In this document: piece by piece, positions 27,096-35,308 of the stretch
How the letters are laid out: each line of letters begins with the position of its first letter
How positions within the stretch are numbered: the stretch's first letter is position 1
Origin: Pseudarthrobacter sulfonivorans
Lineage (GTDB): Bacteria; Actinomycetota; Actinomycetes; Actinomycetales; Micrococcaceae
Assembly (NCBI RefSeq): GCF_001484605.1
Contig: NZ_CP013747.1
Location: forward strand, 1,922,001 to 1,986,000
Direction of reading: 5' to 3'
DNA length: 64,000 nt
The notes under the pieces: model-generated
Seen by the model: only the letters and a program-made list of their open reading frames with translations
The model's database searches: none
What the model was told of the DNA's origin: nothing
Program-made: the position numbers and the translations under genes

Positions 27096-28217
27096 CTAGG
27101 ACTTGACCTTGATGGATTCGATGGCCTTGACGGCCTTCTCGGCCAGGGCCGAAGACAGCGGGGCGGACTTGGCAGAATCGGCGGCGGCCTGCTGGCCTTC
27201 CTTGGAAACTACATAGTTCTCGAAGGCCTTGACCAGGTCAACGGTCTCCTGCTTGTCATAGGTGGCGCAGACAACGTGGAAGGAGACCAGGACGATCGGG
27301 TATGCGCCTTCAATTGTGGTCTTGCGGTCCAGCTTGATGGACAGGTCGTTGGCGGTGCGGCCTTCAACGGGCTTGCCTGCATCAACAGCCTTTGCGGCTG
27401 CGTCAGCGGAGATCTTGGTGAAGGACTCGCCAACCTTGATCTGAGCAACGCCGAGCTTGCCGCTGACTGCGGAATCATCTGCGTAAGTCACTGCGCCGGG
27501 GGTATCGGTGACGGTCTTGACAACACCGGAGGTTCCCTTGGCGTTCTCGCCCTGCAGGCTTGCAGGCCAAACGCCGGAAGCCTTGTCGCTCCAAACATCC
27601 GCAGCAGCAGCCGCAAGGTACTCGGTGAAGTTGGTGGTGGTACCGGAATCGTCAGAGCGGTTCACGGGAGTGACCTTCAGGTCCGGGAGGGAGACTCCCG
27701 GGTTCAGGGCGGCGATCGCCGGATCGTTCCAGTTGGCGATCTCGCCGCGGAAGATCTCGGCCACGGTGGCGGCGTCAAGCTTCAGCTCGGTGATGCCCGG
27801 GAGGTTGAAGGCAACCGCGATCGGGGAAATGTAGACCGGGATGTTGATGGCGCCGTCAGGGCCACAGACGGTCTTGGAGGATGCGAACTCTTCGTCCTTC
27901 AGGTAGGCATCCGAGCCGCCGAACTGGGCTGACCCGTCCACGAGCGCCTTGCGGCCAGCGCCGGAGCCATCCGGGGAGTACTGCACGGTGGCGCCGGGGT
28001 TGGCGGCGGCGAAGCTGGTCTTCCAGGCGTCCATCGCTGCGCCCTGCGCGGAAGAGCCGATGCCGGTCAGCGTGCCGGTGACCTTGGGGCCGGCAGAAGT
28101 CTGGTTGCCTGCAGGCGTGTTGCCAGTGGCGTTATCTGAACCGCAGGCGGTGAGCGCGAGTGCGCCGGCTGCGATTACAGCGATAGCCGCGTGGCGGCCG
28201 AAACGGAGTGCCTTCAC
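27096..28217 (-). CDS. pstS: Phosphate-binding lipoprotein PstS
   Basis: 373-aa substrate-binding protein, lipidated at Cys25 (ALTACGS). Phosphate-contact motifs are present: IGSSAQGAAMDAW, DGSGAGRKALVDG, GSDAYL and NRSDDSGTT. GTG start with GGAAGGGG 8 nt upstream. Head of the pstSCAB operon; the candidate Pho box lies about 120 bp upstream. Confidence 0.97.
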   Translation of the reverse strand: MKALRFGRHAAIAVIAAGALALTACGSDNATGNTPAGNQTSAGPKVTGTLTGIGSSAQGAAMDAWKTSFAAANPGATVQYSPDGSGAGRKALVDGSAQFGGSDAYLKDEEFASSKTVCGPDGAINIPVYISPIAVAFNLPGITELKLDAATVAEIFRGEIANWNDPAIAALNPGVSLPDLKVTPVNRSDDSGTTTNFTEYLAAAAADVWSDKASGVWPASLQGENAKGTSGVVKTVTDTPGAVTYADDSAVSGKLGVAQIKVGESFTKISADAAAKAVDAGKPVEGRTANDLSIKLDRKTTIEGAYPIVLVSFHVVCATYDKQETVDLVKAFENYVVSKEGQQAAADSAKSAPLSSALAEKAVKAIESIKVKS

Positions 28218-28337
28218 TAGATGTACCCCTTCCAGGGATATTCAGCGGCGGCAGGACCGGAGACGCCCTGCAGCGCGATGCGTACGTTTTGTACCTTCAA
28301 CGAATCTATGGGCCGCAGGTAACGGGATGGGCGGCCA

Positions 28338-28357
28338 CAGATGAACAGGAGATTAAC
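28338..28357 (-). promoter_or_regulatory. Candidate Pho box upstream of pstS
   Basis: On the minus strand, GTTAATCTCCT is followed directly by GTTCATCTG, two 11-bp-spaced direct repeats resembling PhoP boxes of actinobacteria (GTTCAYC units). It lies about 120 bp before the pstS start. The PhoR-PhoP genes are not in the window. Confidence 0.55.
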
Positions 28358-28450
28358 GACGGCAGCATATTGGCTTACAACTGCAGCGTCACCATTGCGC
28401 ACGTCACACTTTCGGGCGTAGGTGCCGGGCCGGCAAATAGACTTGAGGGC

Positions 28451-29578
28451 ATGGCCGCAGCAACAGGATTCTCAGCAAGCAGGCGTTTCCTGCGCGGACG
28501 CATCCGGACCGGCCTGGTCCGGAGCCGGAATTCCCTGGTCCCCGCCGTCCAGATGACGGCGTGCGCGGTGGGGGCGTATGCCTTCGCCGAGTACGTCCTG
28601 GGGCACTCCGGACCCCTCTTTGCGGCCACATCGTCACTGATCGCGTTGGGCTTCTCGCGTGACCCGCGGCTGCGCCGGGTGATGGAGGTGGGCCTCGGCT
28701 GCACCATCGGGATCGCCGTCGGTGATCTGCTGCTGCACTGGCTGGGCAGCGGAATCTGGCAGGCCGCCGTCGTACTTCTGTTCTCCATCCTGCTGGCCCG
28801 TTTCTTGGACAGCGGCAACATCTTCACCACGCAGCTGGGGCTGCAATCCTTGCTGGTGGTGCTGCTGCCGGCGCCGGACGGCGGGCCTTTCACGCGCAGC
28901 CTGGACGCCGTGGTGGGTGGCCTTTTCGCCCTCCTGGTGACCATCCTGATTCCGAAGGATCCACGCCGGGAGCCCCGCAAGGATGTCCGGAAGCTGCTCC
29001 ACGAACTGGCCGAAGTGCTGCGGGAATGTGCCGCCGCCCTGACCGAAAGCGACTCCACGCAGGCCTGGCACGCGCTGATCCGCGGCCGGAACTGCCAGCC
29101 GCTCGTGGACGCGATGCGCCATTCCCTGCGCGCTTCCGGTGAAGTGGCCACGCTCGCGCCGGCCCACCGCCGGCACCGCGACGAGCTGGACCGGCTTGAG
29201 AATTCCCTTGACTTCATCGACCTTGCGCTCAGGAACAGCCGCGTCTTCGCCCGCCGGCTGACCAGCGCCATCAACCACGCCGCGCTTTCAGACAACGCCA
29301 CCGCGAACATTGCCGACGTGCTCCAGGAAACCGCGGCCGCGATTGATGAACTGTCGCTCGGCCTGGCGGAAACGCACGACGGCGTGCGCCGCGCCCATCT
29401 TCGGACGGCCCGGCAGGACTTCAGCGAGATCGCGCTGCGGCTGCACCCCAAATTGCTGGAGGTCGAGCGGCTTGAGGGTGAGACTGTGGTGATGCTGTTC
29501 CGGCCGCTCATGGTGGACCTCCTGGAGGCCACCGGCATGGATGCGCGCGAGGCCCGGGACGTGCTGCCGGGGTTGTAG
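28451..29578 (+). CDS. FUSC/aromatic-acid-exporter-family membrane protein
   Basis: 375-aa membrane protein. The N-terminal part (about 15-175) has four to six hydrophobic segments of the ArAE/FUSC type, with FAATSSLIALGFSRDPRLRR. The C-terminal 200 residues are cytoplasmic and helical (RKLLHELAEVLRECAAALTE), which suggests a coiled-coil regulatory or oligomerisation part. Relatives are proposed exporters of aromatic acids or other anions; substrate unknown. ATG at 28451 is preceded by GAGGGC. Divergent from pstS, but no shared role is evident. Confidence 0.8.
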   Translation: MAAATGFSASRRFLRGRIRTGLVRSRNSLVPAVQMTACAVGAYAFAEYVLGHSGPLFAATSSLIALGFSRDPRLRRVMEVGLGCTIGIAVGDLLLHWLGSGIWQAAVVLLFSILLARFLDSGNIFTTQLGLQSLLVVLLPAPDGGPFTRSLDAVVGGLFALLVTILIPKDPRREPRKDVRKLLHELAEVLRECAAALTESDSTQAWHALIRGRNCQPLVDAMRHSLRASGEVATLAPAHRRHRDELDRLENSLDFIDLALRNSRVFARRLTSAINHAALSDNATANIADVLQETAAAIDELSLGLAETHDGVRRAHLRTARQDFSEIALRLHPKLLEVERLEGETVVMLFRPLMVDLLEATGMDAREARDVLPGL

Positions 29579-29776
29579 CGCTGTCGCCCAGATGGCACTT
29601 CGCGCCAGTCCCGAGGCCTGACATCGGCATGTGCTGTCATCTCGCGGGTCTTGAGCGTTCCTGCGCGTTCCCCGGCCATCACCCGGTGGTGGCTGCCCTC
29701 CAAATAGGTCACCCCCCGCGCTGCGTGCTGCCCTCTCGGGCCAATACTGTCGGTGCCCGCCAGTAGGGTGGACCCC

Positions 29777-31150
29777 ATGGCAACAAAGACTTCCCGGGCG
29801 TCCAAAGCGCCGGCTTACAAGTGCGCCGAATGCGGCTGGACCACGGTCAAGTGGGTGGGGCGCTGTGGCGAGTGCCAGGCGTGGGGCACGGTTGAGGAAA
29901 CCGGCGCCGCTGTAGCGCGTACGACGGCGGCAACCACAGTTCTGGAGCCGGCCCGCCGGATTGCCGAGGTGGATGCCACCACGGCGGCTTTCCTGCCTAC
30001 CGGCGTGGACGAACTGGACCGCGTGCTGGGCGGTGGCCTGGTCCCGGGCGCGGTCATCCTGCTGGCCGGAGAACCCGGCGTGGGCAAGTCCACGCTGCTG
30101 CTGGACGTCGCGGCCAAGTTTGCCCGCACGGCGCAGGACGTCCTGTATGTCACGGGCGAGGAGTCCGCCGCGCAGGTGAAGCTGCGCGCCGAACGGATCG
30201 ACGCCGTCGCCGATTCCCTATATCTGTCAGCGGAAACGGACCTGGGGCAGGCACTGGGGCAGGTGGAGAAAATCGAGCCGCGGCTGCTGATTGTGGACTC
30301 GGTCCAGACGCTCAGCAGCGCCGACGTGGACGGAAGCGCCGGCGGCGTCTCGCAGGTGCGTGAGGTTGCCGCTTCCATCATCGCGGCTGCCAAGCGCCGG
30401 AACATGACCACTTTGCTGGTGGGACACGTGACGAAGGATGGGTCCATCGCGGGGCCGCGGCTGCTCGAACACCTCGTGGATGTGGTGTGCCAGTTCGAAG
30501 GCGAGCGGCATTCCCGGCTCCGGATGCTGCGCGCGGTGAAAAACCGGTACGGGCCCACGGACGACGTCGGCTGTTTTGACCTGAATGAGAACGGCATCGA
30601 AGGGCTCACGGACCCCAGCGGGCTGTTTGTCAGCCGCACGAAGGAGCCGGTCTCCGGTACCTGCATCACTGTGACCATGGAAGGGCGGCGGCCGCTGCTT
30701 GCCGAGGTGCAATCGCTGCTTGCCGAAAGCGCCAACTCGCAGCCCCGCCGGGCCACGAGCGGCCTGGACAGTTCACGGGTGTCCATGCTCCTGGCAGTGC
30801 TGCAGCAGCGTGCCGGCTGCCTGCTGCACAAGGACGATTCCTACGTGGCAACGGTGGGTGGCGTAAAGCTCAGCGAACCCGCCACCGACCTGGCTGTTGC
30901 TTTGGCCGTCGCGTCCGCGAAGGCCCGCAAACCCCTGCCCATCCGGCTGATTGCGTTCGGCGAGGTGGGCTTGGCGGGCGAGGTCCGGCCCGTGCCCGGC
31001 ATCAACCAGCGCATCCAGGAAGCACACCGCCTGGGCTTCACCCACGCCGTGGTTCCGGCCAGCCACAACGGGCCCGGCCCTGTGCCGGCGGGCTTCTCCG
31101 TCCGGGAAGTGGAGCACCTCACGGAGGCGTTGAGCCTGCTGATCGGGTAG
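29777..31150 (+). CDS. radA: DNA repair protein RadA (Sms)
   Basis: 457-aa RecA-like branch-migration ATPase used in recombination repair. N-terminal zinc finger with Cys16, Cys19, Cys30 and Cys33; Walker A GEPGVGKST at 98-106; the RadA-specific KNRYGP motif near 255; and a C-terminal Lon-protease-like domain (from about 290). ATG at 29777 with AGGG upstream. In many actinobacteria and firmicutes radA is followed at once by disA; here disA lies about 16 kb away. Confidence 0.97.
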   Translation: MATKTSRASKAPAYKCAECGWTTVKWVGRCGECQAWGTVEETGAAVARTTAATTVLEPARRIAEVDATTAAFLPTGVDELDRVLGGGLVPGAVILLAGEPGVGKSTLLLDVAAKFARTAQDVLYVTGEESAAQVKLRAERIDAVADSLYLSAETDLGQALGQVEKIEPRLLIVDSVQTLSSADVDGSAGGVSQVREVAASIIAAAKRRNMTTLLVGHVTKDGSIAGPRLLEHLVDVVCQFEGERHSRLRMLRAVKNRYGPTDDVGCFDLNENGIEGLTDPSGLFVSRTKEPVSGTCITVTMEGRRPLLAEVQSLLAESANSQPRRATSGLDSSRVSMLLAVLQQRAGCLLHKDDSYVATVGGVKLSEPATDLAVALAVASAKARKPLPIRLIAFGEVGLAGEVRPVPGINQRIQEAHRLGFTHAVVPASHNGPGPVPAGFSVREVEHLTEALSLLIG

Positions 31151-31205
31151 GGCGCAGGTGCAGGAGGCAACTGTTTACCTGAGCGCCATTCAAGGTACGG
31201 CAGTC

Positions 31206-31245
31206 TCGTAATTCCGATTCAGATACCGGTGGTTTCGTAATTCCG
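31206..31245 (+). repeat. 11-bp direct repeat upstream of the phnD-like gene
   Basis: TCGTAATTCCG occurs at 31206-31216 and again at 31235-31245, 29 bp apart, 30-70 bp before the phnD-like start. The position suggests a regulator or promoter site, possibly for the TetR protein of this operon; the units are direct rather than inverted. Confidence 0.45.
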
Positions 31246-31274
31246 TCACCCCAACACTGACGGAAGGCACCACA

Positions 31275-32161
31275 ATGCACGCTCGTGCAGGAATCATCGC
31301 CGCATCATTGATCGGCCTGCTCGCCATCTCAGGCTGCGCCGGAGGAGCCAGCGCGTCGCCGGACTCCCCCTCAACCGAACTCGTCTTCGCCACCCCGCCC
31401 GGTACTGACGATCCTGAAGAGCAGGCCATCATGGGCGACCTCTCCGCCATGGTCGGCCAGGCCACCGGACGGACCGTGGAGAACCTCCAGCCCGCCGACT
31501 ACTTGGGCGTGGTGGAGGCCGTACGCAACGGCTCCGTGGACGTCGCCGTCCTCAGCCAGTTCTCCGCTGCCCTCGCTTACAAGACGGACAGTGTGGACCC
31601 GCTCCTGGTCTGGGGCGCCAGCACCGAGCCAGCCAGCTTCTGCCTCACCAGGACTGACAGTGGCGTCAACACGCTGGACGACGTCAAGGGCCGCCAGGTC
31701 GCCTTTGTTGACCCCGGTTCAACGACCGGTTATTTCATGCCGAAATCGCTGCTGGCCAAGTCCGGCCTCGTCGATGGCACGGACTACAAGAGCACCTTCG
31801 CCGGCAACCACGACGCCGCGGTGATGGCCATGGTCAACGGCAGCGTGGACGTGGCCTGCACGGCCCGCCAGCTGTACCCAACCTTCGTGGAGAAGGCGTG
31901 TTCACCGAGCAGGACGTCAAAGTCATCGCAAAGTCCGATCCCATCCCGGTGGGAATCTCCATCGTGGTCCGCAAGGACCTGGACGAGGCCGCCCGCACCA
32001 GCCTCAAGGACAAGCTCCCCGCCTTGATGGCAGCCAACGAAAAGCTCGCCAAAACCTTCGGCCTCAAGGGAGAACCCACCAAGGACCCCGAATTCAGCAC
32101 CTACGCTCCCCTGGTGGATGTGGCCCAGTCCGTCGGGGTGGACCTCGAGGACCTCCGATGA
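31275..32161 (+). pseudogene. phnD: PhnD-type phosphonate/phosphite-binding lipoprotein, interrupted by a one-base frameshift
   Basis: Substrate-binding protein of a PhnDCE importer, about 295 aa if repaired. Lipoprotein signal with Cys21 (LAISGCAGG). Family features are LVFATPPGTD, the binding-pocket region FVDPGSTTGYFMP, and GNHDAAVMAMVNGSVDVACT. The frame is lost near 31895; adding one G in GAGAAGGCGTG (to GAGAAGGGCGTG) joins it to a second part that starts VFTEQDVKVIAKSDPIP and ends LEDLR. GGAAGG precedes the ATG. The rest of the operon is intact and overlaps this stop by ATGA, so the gene is likely functional and the indel a sequence error. Confidence 0.85.
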
Positions 32162-32973
32162 GCAGCCCCACGGTAGAAAGGCCGGAACTGTCACCGGCAG
32201 CACTCGACCCGTCGGCGACGCCCACCGTGCACGCGCGAAAGTTGCGCGTCCAGTACGGCGAGCAGGTGGCACTAAGCAGCGTCGACCTTGACGTCCACCA
32301 GGGCGAAGTCGTCGCGCTGCTGGGCCACTCGGGATCCGGCAAGTCGACCCTCATGAAGACCCTCACCGGCATCGCCCCGTTCACCGCGGACGCACTCACT
32401 GTTGCTGGCCGCGAAGTCGGCACACAAACGGGGACTGGCCTGCGGGAGCTGCGTTCCGACGTCGGGTACGTATTCCAGCATTTCAACCTGGTCCCCCGGC
32501 TCAGCGCCCTGACCAACGTCCTGACCGGAGGCCTGCACGCCGCCGGACCGCTGAACGTGCTCGGCACCTTCAGTAGCGCCCAGCGCACAAAGGCGCTTGA
32601 CCTCCTGGACCGCGTCGGGCTGGCCCACAAGGCGAAACAGGCCTGCCGAAGCCTCAGCGGCGGCGAGCAGCAGCGTGTGGCCATCGCCCGGGCCCTCATG
32701 CAGGAGCCGCGGCTCATCCTCGCCGATGAACCCGTCGCGTCCCTGGACCCCCGGCTCGCTGGAAACATCCTTGGCCTTCTTCGCAACATTGCCCGCGAGG
32801 AGCACATTCCCGTCATCGTCAGCCTGCACGTCGTCGGCCTCGCCCGCCGCTATGCGGACCGCGTCATCGGCCTGCATTCCGGCGAACTCGTCTTCGCCGG
32901 CCCGGCCGCCCATCTCACCGAAAAGGAGGTGCACCAGATCTATGGCACCGACACTGAGCTCCTCGAAAACTGA
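32158..32973 (+). CDS. phnC: PhnC-type phosphonate ABC transporter ATP-binding protein
   Basis: 271-aa ATPase of the PhnDCE importer. Walker A GHSGSGKST at about 60-68, the Q-loop region VFQHFNLVPRL, signature LSGGEQQR and Walker B LILADEPVASLDP are intact. It starts within the last codons of the binding-protein gene. Specificity (phosphonate, phosphite or a phosphate ester) is set by the binding protein. Confidence 0.93.
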   Translation: MSSPTVERPELSPAALDPSATPTVHARKLRVQYGEQVALSSVDLDVHQGEVVALLGHSGSGKSTLMKTLTGIAPFTADALTVAGREVGTQTGTGLRELRSDVGYVFQHFNLVPRLSALTNVLTGGLHAAGPLNVLGTFSSAQRTKALDLLDRVGLAHKAKQACRSLSGGEQQRVAIARALMQEPRLILADEPVASLDPRLAGNILGLLRNIAREEHIPVIVSLHVVGLARRYADRVIGLHSGELVFAGPAAHLTEKEVHQIYGTDTELLEN

Positions 32974-33823
32974 CACCGCAGAGCCGAAGGGGACCCCGGG
33001 AACCCGGGACAAACAGATCAACACCCACCTCCCGGAGGCGGAGCGCCTCCGTCTCTCCCGCCCCTTCAGCCTCCCGACTCCCCGGGGCGCCGCACTCTGG
33101 GCAATCATCGCCGTCGTCCTCGTCTGGGCAGGCATGGGCGCGGGCATCAACCCGGACAAGCTGCTCAGCGGCATCCCGAACATGGGCGACTTCCTGGCCC
33201 GGCTCTTCCCGCCCACGTTCGACAAATTCGGCGTCATCGCCAAGCTCCTCATCGAAACGCTGCAGATGGCACTGGTGGGGACGGTGCTCGGCGCCCTCGC
33301 GTCACTGCTGCTCAGCTTCGGCGCAGCCAGCAACGTCTCCCCGCGTTGGGTGTACACAGCCTGCCGCGGTATCCTCAACGTCCTGCGCTCCATTCCCGAA
33401 CTGATCTTCGCGTTGATGTTCGTTTCCGCCGTGGGCCTGGGCCCATTCGCCGGCATCCTGGCGATAGTGCTGGGCTCCGTGGGGTCAATCGGCAAGGTCT
33501 ACGCCGAGGCGATGGAGTCCGTGCAGCCCGGACCGGTCGAAGCGCTCACTGCGGTGGGTGCGAACAAGCGCCAGATCATCAGCTACGCGGTCCTCCCGCA
33601 GGCCGCCCCGCTGCTCGTGAGCTACACACTCCTGCTCTTCGAAGGCAACGTCCGGGGCGCCACCATCCTGGGACTTGTGGGCGCGGGCGGCATCGGCCTG
33701 GAACTCACCACCGCCATGCGCATGTACGACTACGGCCACCTCTGCGCCATCATCATCAGCATCATCGTGTTGGTCACTATCATCGACCGCATCAGCGCCT
33801 TCATCCGCGCCAAGCTCAGTTAG
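32942..33823 (+). CDS. phnE: PhnE-type phosphonate ABC transporter permease
   Basis: 293-aa permease with a hydrophilic N-terminus of about 45 residues, then six membrane segments. PhnE features are RGILNVLRSIPELIFAL, the coupling loop VEALTAVGANKRQII, and GLVGAGGIGLEL. ATG at 32942 overlaps phnC by 32 bp and is preceded by AAAAGGAGG at about 12 nt. It forms the membrane channel with PhnC and PhnD. Confidence 0.92.
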   Translation: MAPTLSSSKTDTAEPKGTPGTRDKQINTHLPEAERLRLSRPFSLPTPRGAALWAIIAVVLVWAGMGAGINPDKLLSGIPNMGDFLARLFPPTFDKFGVIAKLLIETLQMALVGTVLGALASLLLSFGAASNVSPRWVYTACRGILNVLRSIPELIFALMFVSAVGLGPFAGILAIVLGSVGSIGKVYAEAMESVQPGPVEALTAVGANKRQIISYAVLPQAAPLLVSYTLLLFEGNVRGATILGLVGAGGIGLELTTAMRMYDYGHLCAIIISIIVLVTIIDRISAFIRAKLS

Positions 33824-33832
33824 GAATCCCAC

Positions 33833-34627
33833 ATGCACGAATCATCTGTTGCCACTATGCCTGAGCCGGCCGTGGACCTTGCCCCAGTCAACCTCCGCGA
33901 CCTGGGCGGCCTCACCGTCGACGGCGGCGTCACCCGCACCGGAGTGCTTCTGCGCAGCGACGACGTCTCCGTCATGCCTGCCGCTTTCGCACAGAAAATG
34001 GTCGACGACGGCGTCCGCAGCGTTATCGACCTCCGCTCACCGGAGGAGGCACTACTCACCGGGCGGGGCCCCCTGACCGTACCCGGGGTGAACTACCACC
34101 ACCTTGCCCTGACGGCCTCTGTGTCCATGCCCGAAGACATCAGCCGCGAGCTTTTGTCGGCCTCGGCCACTCCGGAACTCGTGGGCTCCTGGTACGCGAA
34201 CCTCCTCGAAACCCAGGCCCGGCAGCTCGCGCTCGGAGTCACGCTGGTCGCGATGAGCGAGGGCGCCACGGTCTTTCACTGCGCGGCCGGGAAGGATCGC
34301 ACAGGCGTGTTCGCCGCCGTCGTACTTTCTCTGTTGGGCGCCTCCCCGGAAACTGTCTCCGCGGATTACGCGGTGACCGCAACCCGCCTTCCGCAACTGT
34401 TTCCGAGGCTCCGGGCGATCATGGGCGGCCTGATGCCCGAGGTTCCCGTCACGATGCAGACCGCGGAGCTGGGTGCGATGATGGGCGCGCACGCTGCGTC
34501 AATGGATGCGATGCAGCAGGTCCTGGCCGAACGCCACGGCAGCGTGATCGAACCTCTTCGTCGCGCTGGGCTCAGTGACGCAACCATTGCCCAGCTCCGG
34601 AACAGGCTGGTGGTTGCCGGTGGTTGA
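33833..34627 (+). CDS. Tyrosine-phosphatase-like protein (Y_phosphatase3 family)
   Basis: 264-aa phosphatase of the bacterial protein-tyrosine/lipid phosphatase family. It has the N-terminal NLRDLGG motif at 20-26 and the P-loop HCAAGKDRTG with nucleophile Cys150 and Arg156. No signal peptide, so it acts in the cytoplasm. It lies 9 bp after phnE and overlaps the TetR gene, so it belongs to the transporter operon. In this setting it may release phosphate from an imported organophosphate rather than from proteins; this is inference from context. Confidence 0.9.
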   Translation: MHESSVATMPEPAVDLAPVNLRDLGGLTVDGGVTRTGVLLRSDDVSVMPAAFAQKMVDDGVRSVIDLRSPEEALLTGRGPLTVPGVNYHHLALTASVSMPEDISRELLSASATPELVGSWYANLLETQARQLALGVTLVAMSEGATVFHCAAGKDRTGVFAAVVLSLLGASPETVSADYAVTATRLPQLFPRLRAIMGGLMPEVPVTMQTAELGAMMGAHAASMDAMQQVLAERHGSVIEPLRRAGLSDATIAQLRNRLVVAGG

Positions 34628-35255
34628 GACGGCAACGGTTGAAGACACGGCCTCCGGCCGGGCACCCGGCCGGCCGCGCGATACAACGCTGGAGGCCGCT
34701 GTCCTTGCCGCCACCGTGGACCTGCTCCTGGAAGGCGACACCCGGGACGTGACCATCGCCGCCATCACGGAGCGGTCCGGGGTCAGCCGGGCCGCTGTCT
34801 ACCGCCGCTGGGCCAGCCGCGAAGAATTGCTGGCTGCCGCCCTGGACAGCGTCCGCTCAGGTGTTGAACTGACGCGCCGCGGCAGCAGCCTGGAGACCAT
34901 CCTGTCCGCCTACGAACAGGCAGCGGTTGCGGTGGACGGCAGAGTAGGGAAGCTGGTAAAGAAGCGGGTGGCGCTGGGCCTGGAGAACGAGTCGCTCCGG
35001 GCGCTGTCCTGGGAAAGGCACGTGTCCCGGCGGCGGGCACCCATCGCCGCCGAGATCCGCCGGGGCATCGAGGCGGGCGAACTGGATCCGTCCGTGGACG
35101 TGGAGGCGATGATCGACCTGATCAACGGGCTGTACTACTACCAGTTTGTGGTCCGCGCCGACTCCGACGACGAGGAAACGAGGTCCCGCGTGCACGCCGC
35201 CGTGAAACTCGTGTGGGAGGGGGCGCTTCGCCGCCCCGTGGCTGGGGTAGGCTGA
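34620..35255 (+). CDS. TetR-family transcriptional regulator
   Basis: 211-aa regulator with an N-terminal TetR HTH (about residues 20-70: VLAATVDLLLEGDTRDVTI, AAITERSGVSRAAVYRRW) and a ligand-binding helical domain of the TetR_C type. The GTG at 34620 overlaps the phosphatase stop by 8 nt and is taken as start; the ribosome site is weak. It probably controls the phn-like operon, perhaps through the direct repeats upstream of phnD. Confidence 0.85.
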   Translation: MVETATVEDTASGRAPGRPRDTTLEAAVLAATVDLLLEGDTRDVTIAAITERSGVSRAAVYRRWASREELLAAALDSVRSGVELTRRGSSLETILSAYEQAAVAVDGRVGKLVKKRVALGLENESLRALSWERHVSRRRAPIAAEIRRGIEAGELDPSVDVEAMIDLINGLYYYQFVVRADSDDEETRSRVHAAVKLVWEGALRRPVAGVG

Positions 35256-35308
35256 CGGCACGACCTTCAGGCAGCCGGAGGTTTTCACCGCTGCGCTGGG
35301 GGCCCAGA

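Noticed and set aside
26085..27932. 615-codon open frame on the plus strand opposite pstC and pstS
   Set aside because: It is a GC-rich shadow of the pst genes: Gly/Asp/Gln-heavy, no motif, and the opposite strand encodes clear transporter proteins.
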